Origin: Chrysogorgia sp. JL179-B06
Taxonomy: Eukaryota > Cnidaria > Anthozoa > Scleralcyonacea > Chrysogorgiidae
DNA length: 64,000 nucleotides
Assembly (NCBI GenBank): GCA_035772405.1
Contig: JAYKKM010000149.1
Location: 5,392,501 to 5,456,500 of the forward strand
Direction of reading: 5' to 3'
The position numbers were made by a program, and so were the translations under genes. The notes under the pieces are model-generated. The model ran no database searches, was not told the origin of the DNA, and saw only the letters and a program-made list of their open reading frames with translations. Positions 1 through 10,096 of this stretch are shown here, in pieces (the first letter of the stretch is position 1; every line of letters starts with the position of its first letter).

Positions 1-196
1 TGTAATGTTGTGATGCATGTTAATATTAGTCTAATTTCATCATTTTAGAAGCGGCCAGCTCATATTATTCACATACTGACATACGCTTGTCAACGCATTT
101 ATTAAACTCGTTTGAACATAAACCCTTGCCAAACCCAACTTAAAACTTCTTAAAAAAGGTCATATTTTTATCCTTTCTAAATTTCTCACTGACTTA

Positions 197-885
197 TGTC
201 TCGATCAATTCCAAGCGTGACCATCCCCCCCGGGCGTTTGACGGGCATTCCACGACTAGGTCGTCCCCGGGGTGGGGAATTTGTCAAAGTATCTAAATAG
301 TTAATAGTAGATGCTTGGCTGTTATTTTCTTGAAAAGTAGCCCCGTTCAAAGAAAGCAGATGCGTATCCCGTAAATCTATACTGAATTTCGAACACCGCA
401 CATTTCATATAGTCCTTTGCTCTTTAATTTAGCTTTACTCGTCGACTTTTTAATAATATCTTAAAATATATTTCCGCATTCAAATGATATAATATAAAAC
501 GTAAACAAGCGCCAAAAAAGTCGCTTGTTTTTAATAATATATGATTGCGATCGTCAACCTTTTCCCCAGGGCCTTCGCCGCGAAGCTTTGGGGAGGAGGT
601 TGACGATCGTTTGCATAAACATTGCTTTGGAAGATTTTGAGGGGAAAGGTGTGCCGTTTGTGGCTTCCTGGCTCAATGCTTAATACTTTTATTATAAAAA
701 ACGTTTATTATAATCCCATGGGTGGGGCATTTGCATCAATTTTACGACTCCTCTGTGGGGATTTTGCATCATTATGTTGACCCAACGGTGGGGCATTTGC
801 AATGCTCTAATGCATAAATGTCAAATGCCCGTCAAACGCCCGGGGGGGGGGGGGGGAATGGTCACGCTTGAAATTGATCGAGACA
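197..885. mobile_element. MITE, PIF/Harbinger-like, long terminal inverted repeats
   Basis: Arms of about 55-60 bp at 197-250 and 824-885 are reverse complements, starting TGTCTCGATCAATT and ending in a C/G-run plus GGGCGTTTGACGGGCATT. TTA lies on both sides (194-196, 886-888), matching the TWA duplication of PIF/Harbinger. There is no coding capacity. An internal perfect-arm hairpin lies at about 545-612. The family call rests only on the TSD. Confidence 0.7.
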
Positions 886-1338
886 TTACTCTGTTGCCAG
901 TTCGGCAGCCATTTTGAATAAAGGTTTCATAAGGATGGAAGTGCGATACTTCATGTAATTCGTTTTTGAACTTATTTTATATTTTGGAGACATTTTGGAT
1001 ACTTTTACGCGAACCGCCGCTGAGCAGTAGATATCGCATATTGGCGATTTCGCAAAAAGTTGGTCACTATCATATGACACCCCCCCAATCGTGATTCCTT
1101 CGCCACGTCCCTGGGCTGACGTCATCGATGTCACTTCAATGACGAAAAAAGCCACACATAGCGTGACGTTGCTATAACCAACAACTAGGGTTAAGCTCAC
1201 AAATACGTTTTATCACACCTAAATTAGCGTTGAAAAATCTAATAGGTAACTCACAATATAGTAGAGCGCGATACTTAGTCACTAGCTTGCTAAGATCGAT
1301 TAAAAAATAGGCGTGACTCCTTGAGAATTGAGTTAGCT
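886..1338. other. No gene seen
   Basis: Short overlapping ORFs only, with no recognisable domain. This is the presumed outer left flank or decayed left edge of element 1; I found no terminal inverted repeat here matching the right side. Confidence 0.4.
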
Positions 1339-1725
1339 TCACAAGGGTGCTAAATGCAAAGCTCTGCGAAATGTCTCCCTGTAGCGACGAGTAATGGACT
1401 GTTTTTCTGCGTGCGTCGTATATGAGTCTTGAGAGTAGGTTAATGCTTTCCACACACTCTTCTGGACTACCCCCTCTTTAATCCTCCCCGGTGAAACACC
1501 GTCTCGGTTTAGGCTACTCCTCAGCTTCTCTTCGACCTTCCTCATTCTGTCTTCGGTTATGTTTTTATTAGGCCTCTCCACTTTTTCTCGCAACTCTGGG
1601 TACATCTCACCAAGAGCCTGCACTATCCCCTTTACGTAGTCAGTAGTCTCGGGGTGTCTTTCAGCTATAGACTCGAACGCGCAACTTAGGTCATTCTTAA
1701 ATTCCTCGAGTCTCTTCCCATTCAT
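1339..1725 (-). pseudogene. Small charged protein of element 1, C-terminus altered
   Basis: An ATG at 1725 opens a 128-codon frame starting MNGKRLEEFKNDL. It is rich in Glu/Arg/Lys, probably helical, and has no membrane segment. Its position just beyond the PolB fragment and its strand match the minus-strand block. The last 40 or so residues change character (many Thr/Arg/Ser), as after a frameshift. The style is like conserved hypothetical proteins of adintoviruses, but I cannot name a function. Confidence 0.45.
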
Positions 1726-1998
1726 ACTGAGCTGTCGCACGTAGAGCTTAAGCCTTGAATCAAGTAAAGTGTCTCAAGCAGACATCGAGACTCACAGTTC
1801 TCGTGACGATGTTGTGATTATAAAATGGGTAAATCGCTCACCACGGAGACCACGACAAATAACACCTGTTATTATGTAAATTATAGTCAGCCACCTGTTT
1901 TGTCTTTTCCAAAGCGATAGTCACACACAAATTTGGAGTCGTGGTTTTATCTGACAACAAACCCAAGAAAGGTGCGTACGGTTTGAGTCAATCGTAAA

Positions 1999-2727
1999 CT
2001 AATTCGTTTGTGGAGTGTCCTTGTGGCCATATGCGTGGGAGTCAATACCGTTGTCTAAAAGATAGCGTTTGTCGTCGAAACAAGACAACGACACCTTGTT
2101 TATTTCGTAACTACCGAGTTCGTGCTTGACGCTTCTAATGCTTTTCATTGTGTGACGGAACTGCTTTTGTTCGAGCAACACGTTTTTATAGTCGCAGTGC
2201 CTAATAACGTTTTTAATAATATTCTTTCTAACCCCCTTGGCGCGGTCTTCCCACCCCCACCAGACTCTTTCAAATAACTATATATCTTGCTGCGTAACCC
2301 AACGAACTCAACGATTGGCGTCCCTGCGCACTCGTCTTTCATTTTCCCAATCACTTTCTTATTCTCCTTGAAAGCGAATGGGCTGTCCGTGGGATAGTCA
2401 CTATTGTCAAACTTTTCGCGGTCTTTCAAGAAGTCCTGATAAACGTCGTCGGTCACGATTGTGTACAGCAAACTATCTGTGTCGGTGAAGTGGAGTTACA
2501 ATCAGGGTATTTTTTGCATATATAATTGTAGTGAAAGTCGTACATCAACGTCTTACTCAAGTCGAGTATACACATACCAACGTAAGCGGGCCTATTTAGT
2601 GTCAACGTCTCTTTTATTTTGTGGACCGCGACTATAGGTTCTCGTTAAATATTTTACAAGACACAAACGTTGGCTTCGACGATAACTTCATTAGCGAGGT
2701 CTCACTAGTCACTAGTCTCACGTCAGA
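1999..2727 (-). pseudogene. polB: Protein-primed family B DNA polymerase, C-terminal part only
   Basis: Read leftward in three frames, this encodes the end of a Polinton/adintovirus-type PolB. In order it shows a palm stretch (KPTF...KIFNENL), the metal-binding motif FTDTDS at about 2475, a Lys-rich thumb region and a C-terminus with INKVSLSCFDDKRY. PolB would replicate the linear genome by protein priming. At least three frameshifts and one stop break it. The exonuclease, DxxSLYP and KxxxNSxYG motifs are absent: upstream of 2727 the frame changes to unrelated sequence, so the 5' two thirds were lost or moved. Confidence 0.85.
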
Positions 2728-3345
2728 GGGTTTAGAATGAAACTCATAGCTTCTATACTCACACTACACTTTTTTTCTAAGCCACGCGCTGTAATATACT
2801 GATCGCTGTTGTCGCACCACCCCAACTTTGGATACACCACCCCGAACAAGTTGTCGTCGAACTTTTGCATCGTCTTTCCGCCCTTGAGGTCTGACACCAC
2901 CCAAAGGTCTTGAACTGTCTTCTATGACACAACCTTATGATGTAGTATCCGTACATCTGCTAACGTTTTTACCCTTTATCAAACTGATGTGAGTCTAGCA
3001 CATTAACGACTTTCATGAAGTCTTCTCTTACTACTTCAACGCACTCGCTTTTCACAATGTCGTGTAACTTCCTCCCCATCCACCAAGACCACTTGTGAAC
3101 GCTTTTTGGTTGCGTCAATTTAACGTCGCTAGCTATGGCTTTGGACGAATCCATAGTCGATGACATCACACTCCGGGCGCACGTACCCATCACACTTTGT
3201 TCTCACTTTGGGAGTCTTACAATCCCCACAATAATAGAGGTCGAATGACCCACCAAGGTCCACAACTTGGTCGCTTGGTGTCTCGTCTATCGTATAGCCA
3301 AAACTCATTTGTCTCATAAGTTTGTCCATCGCTTATAACAACTAG
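2728..3345 (-). pseudogene. Decayed minus-strand ORFs of unknown function
   Basis: Three overlapping open stretches (3329-3129, 3193-2969, 2900-2718) in different frames read like one frameshifted protein of about 200 residues. It contains a possible zinc pair CGDC near 3223 with further Cys residues. I do not recognise it. It abuts the PolB remnant without a clear gene boundary, so a deletion may have fused two genes. Confidence 0.35.
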
Positions 3346-3570
3346 ACATTTTTTATCGAACCAACACGTGGACCACAAGTCCACTACCAAGACACACCAA
3401 TAAACAACAATTGGTACTCCTTCATTTCTGCACTTGGGTGATAGTAGTCCGCAAGCTTTGGAGGGTTAGTGAACTGTTTACCATGATGTTGAATAGCCAT
3501 CACGGCGGCCAATTCATGTTAATGCGCGGTTTGTGTCATTAATGTCCGCATTAGCGTCCGAAAGCATTTG

Positions 3571-3780
3571 TCACAAACGCTGGATCTTATCTTTTTTAGC
3601 GACCTTATCTTTTTTGATTTTCATACCGCGTTTATCTTTTGCGCGTGTTAATTGTTCCAATGCATGGTTGTGTCTTTTCATCTCGGCTTTATAACCCGTG
3701 TGATTAAGCTTCGAAAACATAAAGCCAGCACCAGCAAAGACCATCGCATTAAAAATCCCTCCAGCCACAACACTAACCAT
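3571..3780 (-). pseudogene. Small membrane protein of element 1
   Basis: A 69-codon frame from ATG 3780 opens with a hydrophobic segment (VVAGGIFNAMVFAGAGFMF) followed by a charged helical tail with KRHNHALEQL. A short membrane anchor plus basic helix is a recurrent small-protein type in adintovirus and Polinton virion gene blocks. The tail ends early in a Lys-rich stretch, consistent with a frameshift. Probably virion-associated; exact role unknown. Confidence 0.55.
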
Positions 3781-3784
3781 TAAC

Positions 3785-3969
3785 TTACGTTGATTTGAAT
3801 GGATCTGTTGGTATCCACTTTTTCGATTGTGCCCATTTCACTAACAACGTTCCGCCTTTAAGTGTCTCTGCAGTGTTCCCAATAGTTCTCCCACTACTAC
3901 AGCACCAGTCGTAACGAGAACCGCGTCATATAATTCATTCATAAGCTCTTTTCGATCGATCGCAGCCAT
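3785..3969 (-). pseudogene. Small glycine/hydrophobic virion-type protein
   Basis: ATG at 3969 (MAAIDRKELMNEL), then a hydrophobic stretch AVLVTTGAVVV. After one frameshift the C-terminus reads VKWAQSKKWIPTDPFKST, ending at a TAA at 3785. That ending is of the kind conserved in adintovirus small hydrophobic proteins. It lies 4 bp upstream of the 3780 gene start, as in a compact cistron series. No enzymatic role is suggested. Confidence 0.55.
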
Positions 3970-3991
3970 TATACTTTAACGTGTGTTTTAT

Positions 3992-4292
3992 TCACGAGTC
4001 AAATGTGTCTAACGATGGTCTATCGACCTGACAGTCTAGCACAACAACGCTTGTCGCCGAAACACCAGCGAGGACAACACCAAGTGTCCCAATAACATAA
4101 CCATAACTCCACGTTGGTTCGTAGTCACGAACTATCATTTCACGCATTTTCTTTTCCTTCGCTGCTCTTGATATCTCAGCTAACTTTTTTCCCGGCAGCA
4201 ACACGCTTTGGGTCCTTTATCTTGACGCTTTTCACGTCAGCTGTGATTTTAACTTCGTTGGTGTCAACAGTCATCTGCGAGTCTTCAGCCAT
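3992..4292 (-). pseudogene. Single-pass membrane protein with basic helix
   Basis: ATG 4292 starts MAEDSQMTVDTNEV. After KDPKRV a 1-base shift leads to a frame with GKKLAEISRAAKEKKMRE, then the membrane segment YVIGTLGVVLAGVSATSVVVL. The DPKRVxxGKKLAE-type basic helix before a transmembrane segment is a known small-protein pattern in Polinton/adintovirus virion blocks. The break lies between codons 33 and 36. Confidence 0.55.
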
Positions 4293-4318
4293 TTAATACA
4301 CTACCACACATTATCTTA

Positions 4319-4372
4319 CTCACAGATGACCTCACAGACGTCTCACAGATGACCTCACAGATGACCTCACAG
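4319..4372. repeat. Short tandem repeat
   Basis: Repeated CTCACAGATGAC units (four imperfect copies) just upstream of the 4292 start. Could be a simple replication slippage tract or part of the promoter. Confidence 0.6.
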
Positions 4373-4712
4373 TCGGACTCACACATTCTCACAGTTCCCA
4401 ACGAAACGCGCCCAAAAAAAGAGCTTTTCTCTGGGAGTATAGTATAATGACTCACGTGATTCATTCCAACGCTTCCAAAACGGAGAACGAAATCTTTGTT
4501 CCAACGCGAAGACCCACCATTCTCTGTGTGTCTGCTATGATTCCGCAAGGTGTGTCTGGACCTGACGCCCTAAAACAGTACTCTCAAGTCTTCACATTGT
4601 ATGACGATGGTTATCCAGAACCAGGTCTAGACGTCTAGTCCAGAAAACGATTAGCGTGGTCACGAAACTTCGCAAAGCTTTGGTATGCTCGACGCGCGTG
4701 AAGCTAGTAATA

Positions 4713-4977
4713 TACAGGGTGTCCCAAAAAAAGGCTACCTTTTCAAATTCAAATGAGCGTTTTAATTTAAACAACCTATTGTGTTCAATTTCAAAGGGGT
4801 TTTAGTGCATGCACACACGGGTGATTAAGAATAACTTCAAGTCTGCGTTTGGAAAGCGTTCAGAAGCGTTTTGTATTTCAAAAGCGATAATGAATTTCAA
4901 AGAACTACAATAGGTTGCTTGAATTAACATGCTAATTTGAATTTGAAAAGGTAGCCTTTTTTTTGGGACACCCTGTA
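4713..4977. mobile_element. Mariner-type MITE
   Basis: Terminal inverted repeats of about 45 bp begin TACAGGGTGTCCCAAAAAAA and are flanked by TA, the Tc1/mariner target. At 265 bp it is non-autonomous. It sits between the small membrane-protein genes and the zinc-finger/TK genes of element 1. Confidence 0.85.
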
Positions 4978-5119
4978 TATGGTGCTTAATGATTAGTCAC
5001 TATATAGTCGACCTGAGCTCAGTGTTCGCGGTCTCAGATTACTTGCTTGACCCTTGTAGACAATCTGAGATTACGCTTGGGAACTACCTTGAGATACTAG
5101 GACCCTTGTGGCTAAAAGA

Positions 5120-5254
5120 ATGGTTATAGAACTCGTTGCGAGCGACGACGTCAACGTTTGTGGGGGGTGTCACATGGTTCTTGGTGCGAATGGTCTCAAC
5201 GATCACATGAACTCACAAAGCCACAAGTGGGGTTTACGAGCGCTACCATTGTGA
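5120..5254 (+). CDS. 44-residue C2H2 zinc-finger protein
   Basis: The intact ATG-to-TGA ORF MVIELVASDDVN... carries one C2H2 finger: CGGCHMV then 10 residues then HMNSQSH (Cys-x2-Cys-x12-His-x5-His). It lies 54 bp before the thymidine kinase start on the same strand and may be co-transcribed. The finger resembles the one at the end of the BRO/VRR-NUC protein. It could also be a remnant of a longer gene broken upstream. Confidence 0.5.
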   Translation: MVIELVASDDVNVCGGCHMVLGANGLNDHMNSQSHKWGLRALPL

Positions 5255-5307
5255 CTAGCAAAGAAAACGCGTCACTTGAAAAATTTCTCGGGGAGGTATA
5301 GCACGCC

Positions 5308-5858
5308 ATGAACCCGACAGAAAAAAATGGCAAGCTTGAAATCGTCATTGGTCCTATGTTCGCGGGTAAGACGACGGAAGTTCTCCGCAGACTAATCACG
5401 TTAAGCAAATCGGGGCTCAAAGTTCTTTACATGAACAATGCAGGTGACACACGCGTTTTGCACACACCGTCAGACCATTGTCGTTGGGTCAGACCATCTA
5501 ACTGCCAAGTTAATCACCGAGCTCCCGGCTTGTGACGAGCTGACTGACTATGACGCTGTTGGCATCGACGAAGGCCATTGGTACCCTGATTTGTCAGTTA
5601 TTCGCGAGTACGTTGAAGCAGGCATTCACGTCGTTATTTGTGGTCTAATTTCAACGGAGCACTTTAAAGTTCCATTGACACGTTATTCCCGATGGCAGAC
5701 GACGTCACTTTTCTAAAAGCGTATTGTGCTGTTTGTCATGACTCTGACGGAACGACCGTTGAAGCGCCATTCAGTTGGAGATATAACCCAGCACCATCGT
5801 TTGTGGGTGGTGCTGATTGTATAAAGCAGTGTGTAGGCGTCACCACCCTGATACATAA
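5308..5858 (+). pseudogene. tk: Thymidine kinase, frameshifted
   Basis: Phosphorylates thymidine to dTMP, supplying precursors for viral DNA synthesis. From ATG 5308 it shows the P-loop GPMFAGKTTEVLRR, the Walker B/DEGH-like DAVGIDEGHW, the lasso GLISTEHF, a zinc half-site CAVC and a C-terminal second half VCRRHH ending at TAA 5858. Total coding length is about 184 codons, the usual size of this TK family. At least three frameshifts (about 5480-5530, 5690, 5815-5830) separate the pieces. It converges with the BRO/VRR-NUC gene, leaving a 1-bp gap. TK is common in large DNA viruses but unusual in adintovirus-size elements as far as I know. Confidence 0.85.
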
Positions 5859-5859
5859 C

Positions 5860-6643
5860 TCATTTACGATGTATCCAACGAGTGTGGTTGTTCAACGTTT
5901 CATTACTTTTAAATTCACGAATACACCAGGGACATTTAAACGTGATGTCAAAGAAATAATTTACTATCACATTAATAGCAGAGTCGTACGATTCGCACAA
6001 CAACGTTAGATACCCAGCGAGCTTGAACTTGAGCATCAGTTCTCTTTGGTCTTCGGAGCATTTACCTGTGCCACCTGGGTTCTTGAACTCGATAGCGAGT
6101 CCAGTGTACCTTTTGTATGCGTTGGCAATGACTAAGTCGGGTGTCCCACGTTGGTAACATTTTTTCCACGAGTTTATCCTTTTACCTGAAGTGTCTTGGT
6201 TTTCACCACAAGCAGCTATCAAAATGGCTTCTGGATGGTACCTGACGTAGTCAACGACTTTCGTGTGAAGGTCGAACTCAGTGATCATCTTGAATTGGTT
6301 TTGCTTGAGACCTGTGAAGGCTCCAGTCTTTCTGATACTTGGCAAGACTTTTTAGTACACCCATTTTCTGAACCGTTTCGCGCGCTCCATTTTACTCGAG
6401 AATATCAGTGAGTATACCCCCGGTTCGTTGATAAACACGGTCTGGGCTTGATTTTAGTAGGGTCGCCAAATCACCGCCTTTCATTTTGAAATCGGGTTCA
6501 ACGTGGTCATGCACTGCGTCCTTTGGTCGAGCGTACCCAAGAGCACTCGCGACGTATTTCGCTTTGAACCATGGGTCACCGCGAATCATGACCGTCGTAA
6601 TGTCAAAACCATCGAAGTCGAACAATCGCACTGCGGTTGTCAT
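5860..6643 (-). pseudogene. BRO-N domain + VRR-NUC nuclease + C2H2 finger fusion
   Basis: From ATG 6643 the N-terminus is a BRO-N DNA-binding domain (RGDPWFKAKYVASALGY, then in another frame NEPGVYSLIFSS and RKWV, and LPSIRKTGAF after a TAA). Next comes a VRR-NUC (PD-D/ExK) domain with GTPDLVIANA, IEFKNPGG and a Gln/Gly-Tyr end. It closes with a C2H2 finger (CPWCIREF...HTRWIH). The architecture suggests a sequence-guided or structure-specific nuclease, perhaps regulating or resolving viral DNA. One frameshift (about 6400-6450) and one TAA inside the conserved BRO-N end break it. The nuclease half is still open over 161 codons. Confidence 0.85.
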
Positions 6644-6666
6644 TACTGTAGTCCAAAAAACATTAT

Positions 6667-6828
6667 TTACGGTGCGTCGCGACGAGTCACCACTTTGTCA
6701 TCGTTACGTTCTTTACAAATGTGATTTGTTGTGTACCAACGCATCCGGTGCGTTTTAACGGGTTGACTCTTCGACTTGCGTCTGAGAAAAGAAGTCACAT
6801 TACGAATCAACTTGGCGAACCAACCCAT
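6667..6828 (-). CDS. Small basic MG-starting protein, 53 aa
   Basis: Intact ATG-to-TAA ORF beginning MGWFAKLIRNVTSFLRR, with many Arg/Lys throughout. Initiator Met-Gly plus an amphipathic basic helix would suit peripheral membrane or nucleic-acid binding. It lies 5 bp after the end of the upstream gene and 23 bp before the BRO gene, typical of a compact viral cistron series. No homologue is recognised. Confidence 0.5.
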   Translation of the reverse strand: MGWFAKLIRNVTSFLRRKSKSQPVKTHRMRWYTTNHICKERNDDKVVTRRDAP

Positions 6829-6833
6829 ATGAC

Positions 6834-7067
6834 TTAGGGTGTCTCTACTGTCGATGGACCTTCGAGGCTGAGACCTTCGAGGCTGAGACCTGGGCTCTCC
6901 GGTAACACAATAGGCTCGCCATAAGTCTTTCTCGACCTCAAACCGAGTTCAGCGTGGAGCTCAAGGATCACATTACCGCGACCAAATGACCCACCAGCCT
7001 TAAACATGTGATCAGACGTCTTATTTATCTTATACACTTCATCGGGTCTTGAAACACACGCTCCCAT
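6834..7067 (-). CDS. Predicted N-myristoylated small protein, 77 aa
   Basis: ATG 7067 gives MGACVSRPDE, a good N-myristoylation signal (Gly2, Ser6) with an adjacent palmitoylatable Cys4. The rest is soluble. A small in-frame duplication near the C-terminus (SLEGLSLEG, from a 15-bp DNA repeat at 6856-6885) lengthens the tail. The start is 1 bp after the fibre gene stop. Likely a membrane-anchored viral accessory or matrix-like protein; inferred only from the signal. Confidence 0.55.
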   Translation of the reverse strand: MGACVSRPDEVYKINKTSDHMFKAGGSFGRGNVILELHAELGLRSRKTYGEPIVLPESPGLSLEGLSLEGPSTVETP

Positions 7068-7875
7068 ACTACTTTATACCATATTCCTTCATCATTTTTC
7101 CACCCGTGACTATGATGTCATGGTTGGTCATGTAACATGCACTCACGATTTTCATGCCGTAGAACTCCACCAAAGACGGGTACGCATAAGGCGCGAGTGG
7201 TATTCTTGGTCGATGCATCCCAAAGATCGTTCCATAAGGGGCGCCTATCTTTTTCATGTTCGCTGTGAAGTCTGAATCGGTTGACTTGATGTTGTTGACG
7301 CTGATGTGTGAATTATTCATTTGCCAGTGTATCGATATCATGTGCATTTTGGTGAGGTCAACGTCACTTGGGATCGTGCACACGTTCTCCATCGCTGGGA
7401 TTGAACCACCATACGCGAGTCCATTAGCCATACCAGTCTTGTATCCTATGAACTTGGCCCATTGAACATCGTCGTTTGACACAATAGTTTCCCAATTTGA
7501 TCCTGTGGCTCTCGTGGGCAACCACCACACCACCACAAAAATGGAAAGGTCACACCATTGCATACTGGGGCAGTTAAAATGAAGGCCTGATTCAAGTGGG
7601 AATGGGGTTAACACTGGCGACAGAAAACGGCGACCTTGAGTGCTAGTGCCAATAATAGGGCCGTAAGTTGGGTCGTTTTGCACTAACATACTTGTCGAGG
7701 CACCAATGGCTTTCACTTTGGCGCCGTTAGTGTGAAAGTCCACGTTTTTCATGGCGATGTTGGTGTTGAAGTCGAATACGACGTTGTGCCCACGCGCTTT
7801 AAAGTAAAACGGTAAATACAATTGCTCTAAGACTTTTTCGTTACTTTATCGACAAACAGTTATTCACTATGGCGT

Positions 7876-9911
7876 GTGTTAAATACAACCAACTGCTCGA
7901 GACATACAAGACCAGATACTATAAAGAAAAGATTGAAGGAACTGACCGAAATAAACTGTTTCGGGTAGTGAATGGATTGTTTCAGAAAACTAGCACGAAA
8001 ATTTTACCATCATATGATTCATTGGAAACTTTGGCAGAGAACTTCAACGACTTTTTTATTGACAAGGTTCGTGGTATCAGAAAGGAACTTGAAACATACA
8101 AAACAAGGCTACCATCGCCTTTAATCCAAACAACTGAGTCGCTAGCCACCGTTCAATTTAAGGAATTTCAGCCACCCAGTGATATTTTCATTGATGAAAA
8201 TGATCAAATCGCTTCCAGCAAAGACTTCCTCACTAGATCCAATACCAACTCACATTGTTAAAATGCATGTTGATTGCTTGACTCCTGTGATATATAATAT
8301 CGTGCGATCATCTTTATCTGATGGAGTTTTCCCAGTAACTTTGAAAACATTTCATGTTGGCCCCCGCCTGAAGAAATCAGACCTGGATAAAGAAATCTTT
8401 CCTAGCTATAGACCAGTTGCCAATATTGCTCTTCTTAGTAAACTATTACTGAGAAAACGGTTGCATTTCAGACACATGACCATCTAAACGGCAACAATTT
8501 GTTTCCATCCTTGCAATCGGCATATCGAAAGTTCCACTCTACAGAGACAACACTACTAAAGGTAACTAATGATATCCAGAGAACCTTAGATAGTCATCAA
8601 GATGTTATTTTATTAATGCTGGATCTCTCAGCAGCGTTTGACACACTCGACCACGAGATTCTATTATCGAGACTTGAGACATATTATGGTTTCTCTGGGA
8701 CGGAACTTGATTGGTTTAAGTCATATCTTCACGGGCGCCTGCAATCAGTGGCAATTGGTAATACTATATCTTCCCCAAGTCATCTTGAATACGGCGTACC
8801 TCAGGGATCTATTCTTGGGCCGTTGCTCTTTTCTCTCTACATGGGTCCACTGCAGGAAGTTGTCTCTCAATACAACCTCACATGTATGCTTTATGCCGAT
8901 GACACACAACTCTATATCTCGGTCAACCCTTCTTGTGCGTCAGTTGCCTTCGATAGCCTCCGTCGATGTGTCAGTGATGTTATGAATTGGAATACTAACA
9001 ATATGCTTCTGTGTAATGCCAACAAGACAGAAGTTATCCACCTGACATCCCGATTCAATAAACATCAAACTCCAATCTTCAATCTTCAAGTGAATAACTC
9101 AACGATCAAAGTATCGAACGAAGTGCGTAACCTCGGAGTACTGCTTGATAAGAACCTAACGTTCTCTAGACATATCAATGAAATCTGCAAAAAGTCAATA
9201 CTAGCCATAAGATCTATTGGTCGAATACGCAAATACCTATCCATTGAAAGTTTGAAGAGACTGGTCAATGCTCTTGTTATCTCTCGCTTGGATTACACCA
9301 ATAGTCTTCTGTATGGTGTACCCAAATACGAGATCGACAAATTGCAACGAATTCAGAACATCGCTGCGAGGTTAATTATGGGAACCAAGAAACACGACCA
9401 CATAACACTTGTTCTGAAAGAACTTCATTGGTTGCCGATTGAAACACGTATTAAATTCAAAATCCTGCTACTAGTCTACAAATCATTGCATGGTCAAGCC
9501 CCGGAATATCTGTCTAGTCTAATCTCAAAACGTTCCTTTTCCCGCACACTTCGTTCTTCGCACAAATCTCTTCTAGATGTTCCGACTAAAATAAATACTG
9601 TTACCTATGGTGAACGTGCTTATTCCTATGCTGCTCCTAAACTTTGGAATGCTCTTCCCGACGACATCAAGTCTTGTAATAGTCTATCTACTTTTAAAAC
9701 CTTTTTAAAAACGTATTTTTTTAAAGAAGTCTATGAATGATATATCTAGTTTTTTATTAGTTCTTAATATGTATTATTAGTCATTTACTACCATTATCAT
9801 TACCACTATGTAATCTAACATTGTATATTTTATTAATACTTGTAAGCGCATTGCGATTTTTAAATGCGCATATAGAAAAACATATGTATTATTATTATTA
9901 TTATTATTTTT
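7876..9911 (+). mobile_element. 5'-truncated CR1/L2-like LINE
   Basis: Contains a reverse transcriptase ORF and ends with a TTA/ATT microsatellite tail (about 9887-9910), typical of the CR1/L2 group. Flanking copies ACTATGGCGT (7866-7875) and ACTAATGGCGT (9912-9922) are an imperfect target duplication. No endonuclease domain remains. Confidence 0.85.
8499..9740 (+). pseudogene. LINE reverse transcriptase (RT) and C-terminal domain
   Basis: A 413-codon frame with RT blocks AYRKFHSTET, LDLSAAFDTLDH, GVPQGSILGPLLF and the catalytic YADDTQLY, followed by the LINE connection region (NLGVLLDKNL, LHWLPIETRI) and the C-terminal APKLWNALP. Upstream, 7869-8487 holds two shifted frames of the same ORF2. 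The gene copies LINE RNA at the nick. The copy is dead because of 5' truncation and frameshifts at about 8220 and 8480. Confidence 0.9.
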
Positions 9912-10096
9912 ACTAATGGCGTCTTGGTCATCGACTGGATCTTCTATGTTTTTAACCACCCAATTTGCCATGTCTATGTCCCCAGACATCCTTCCACCAC
10001 TTGCACTTAACTAGTCTTCGTCCAGATGCCTTTTTGTCCTTTTTAGCACTTTAGTGGTTTCGTAGTCATCGGGTTCGAACCCATAGATTAGACTCA

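Noticed and set aside
886..1200. 104-codon minus-strand ORF
   Set aside because: No domain, next to the MITE end and overlapped by another random ORF; looks like chance.
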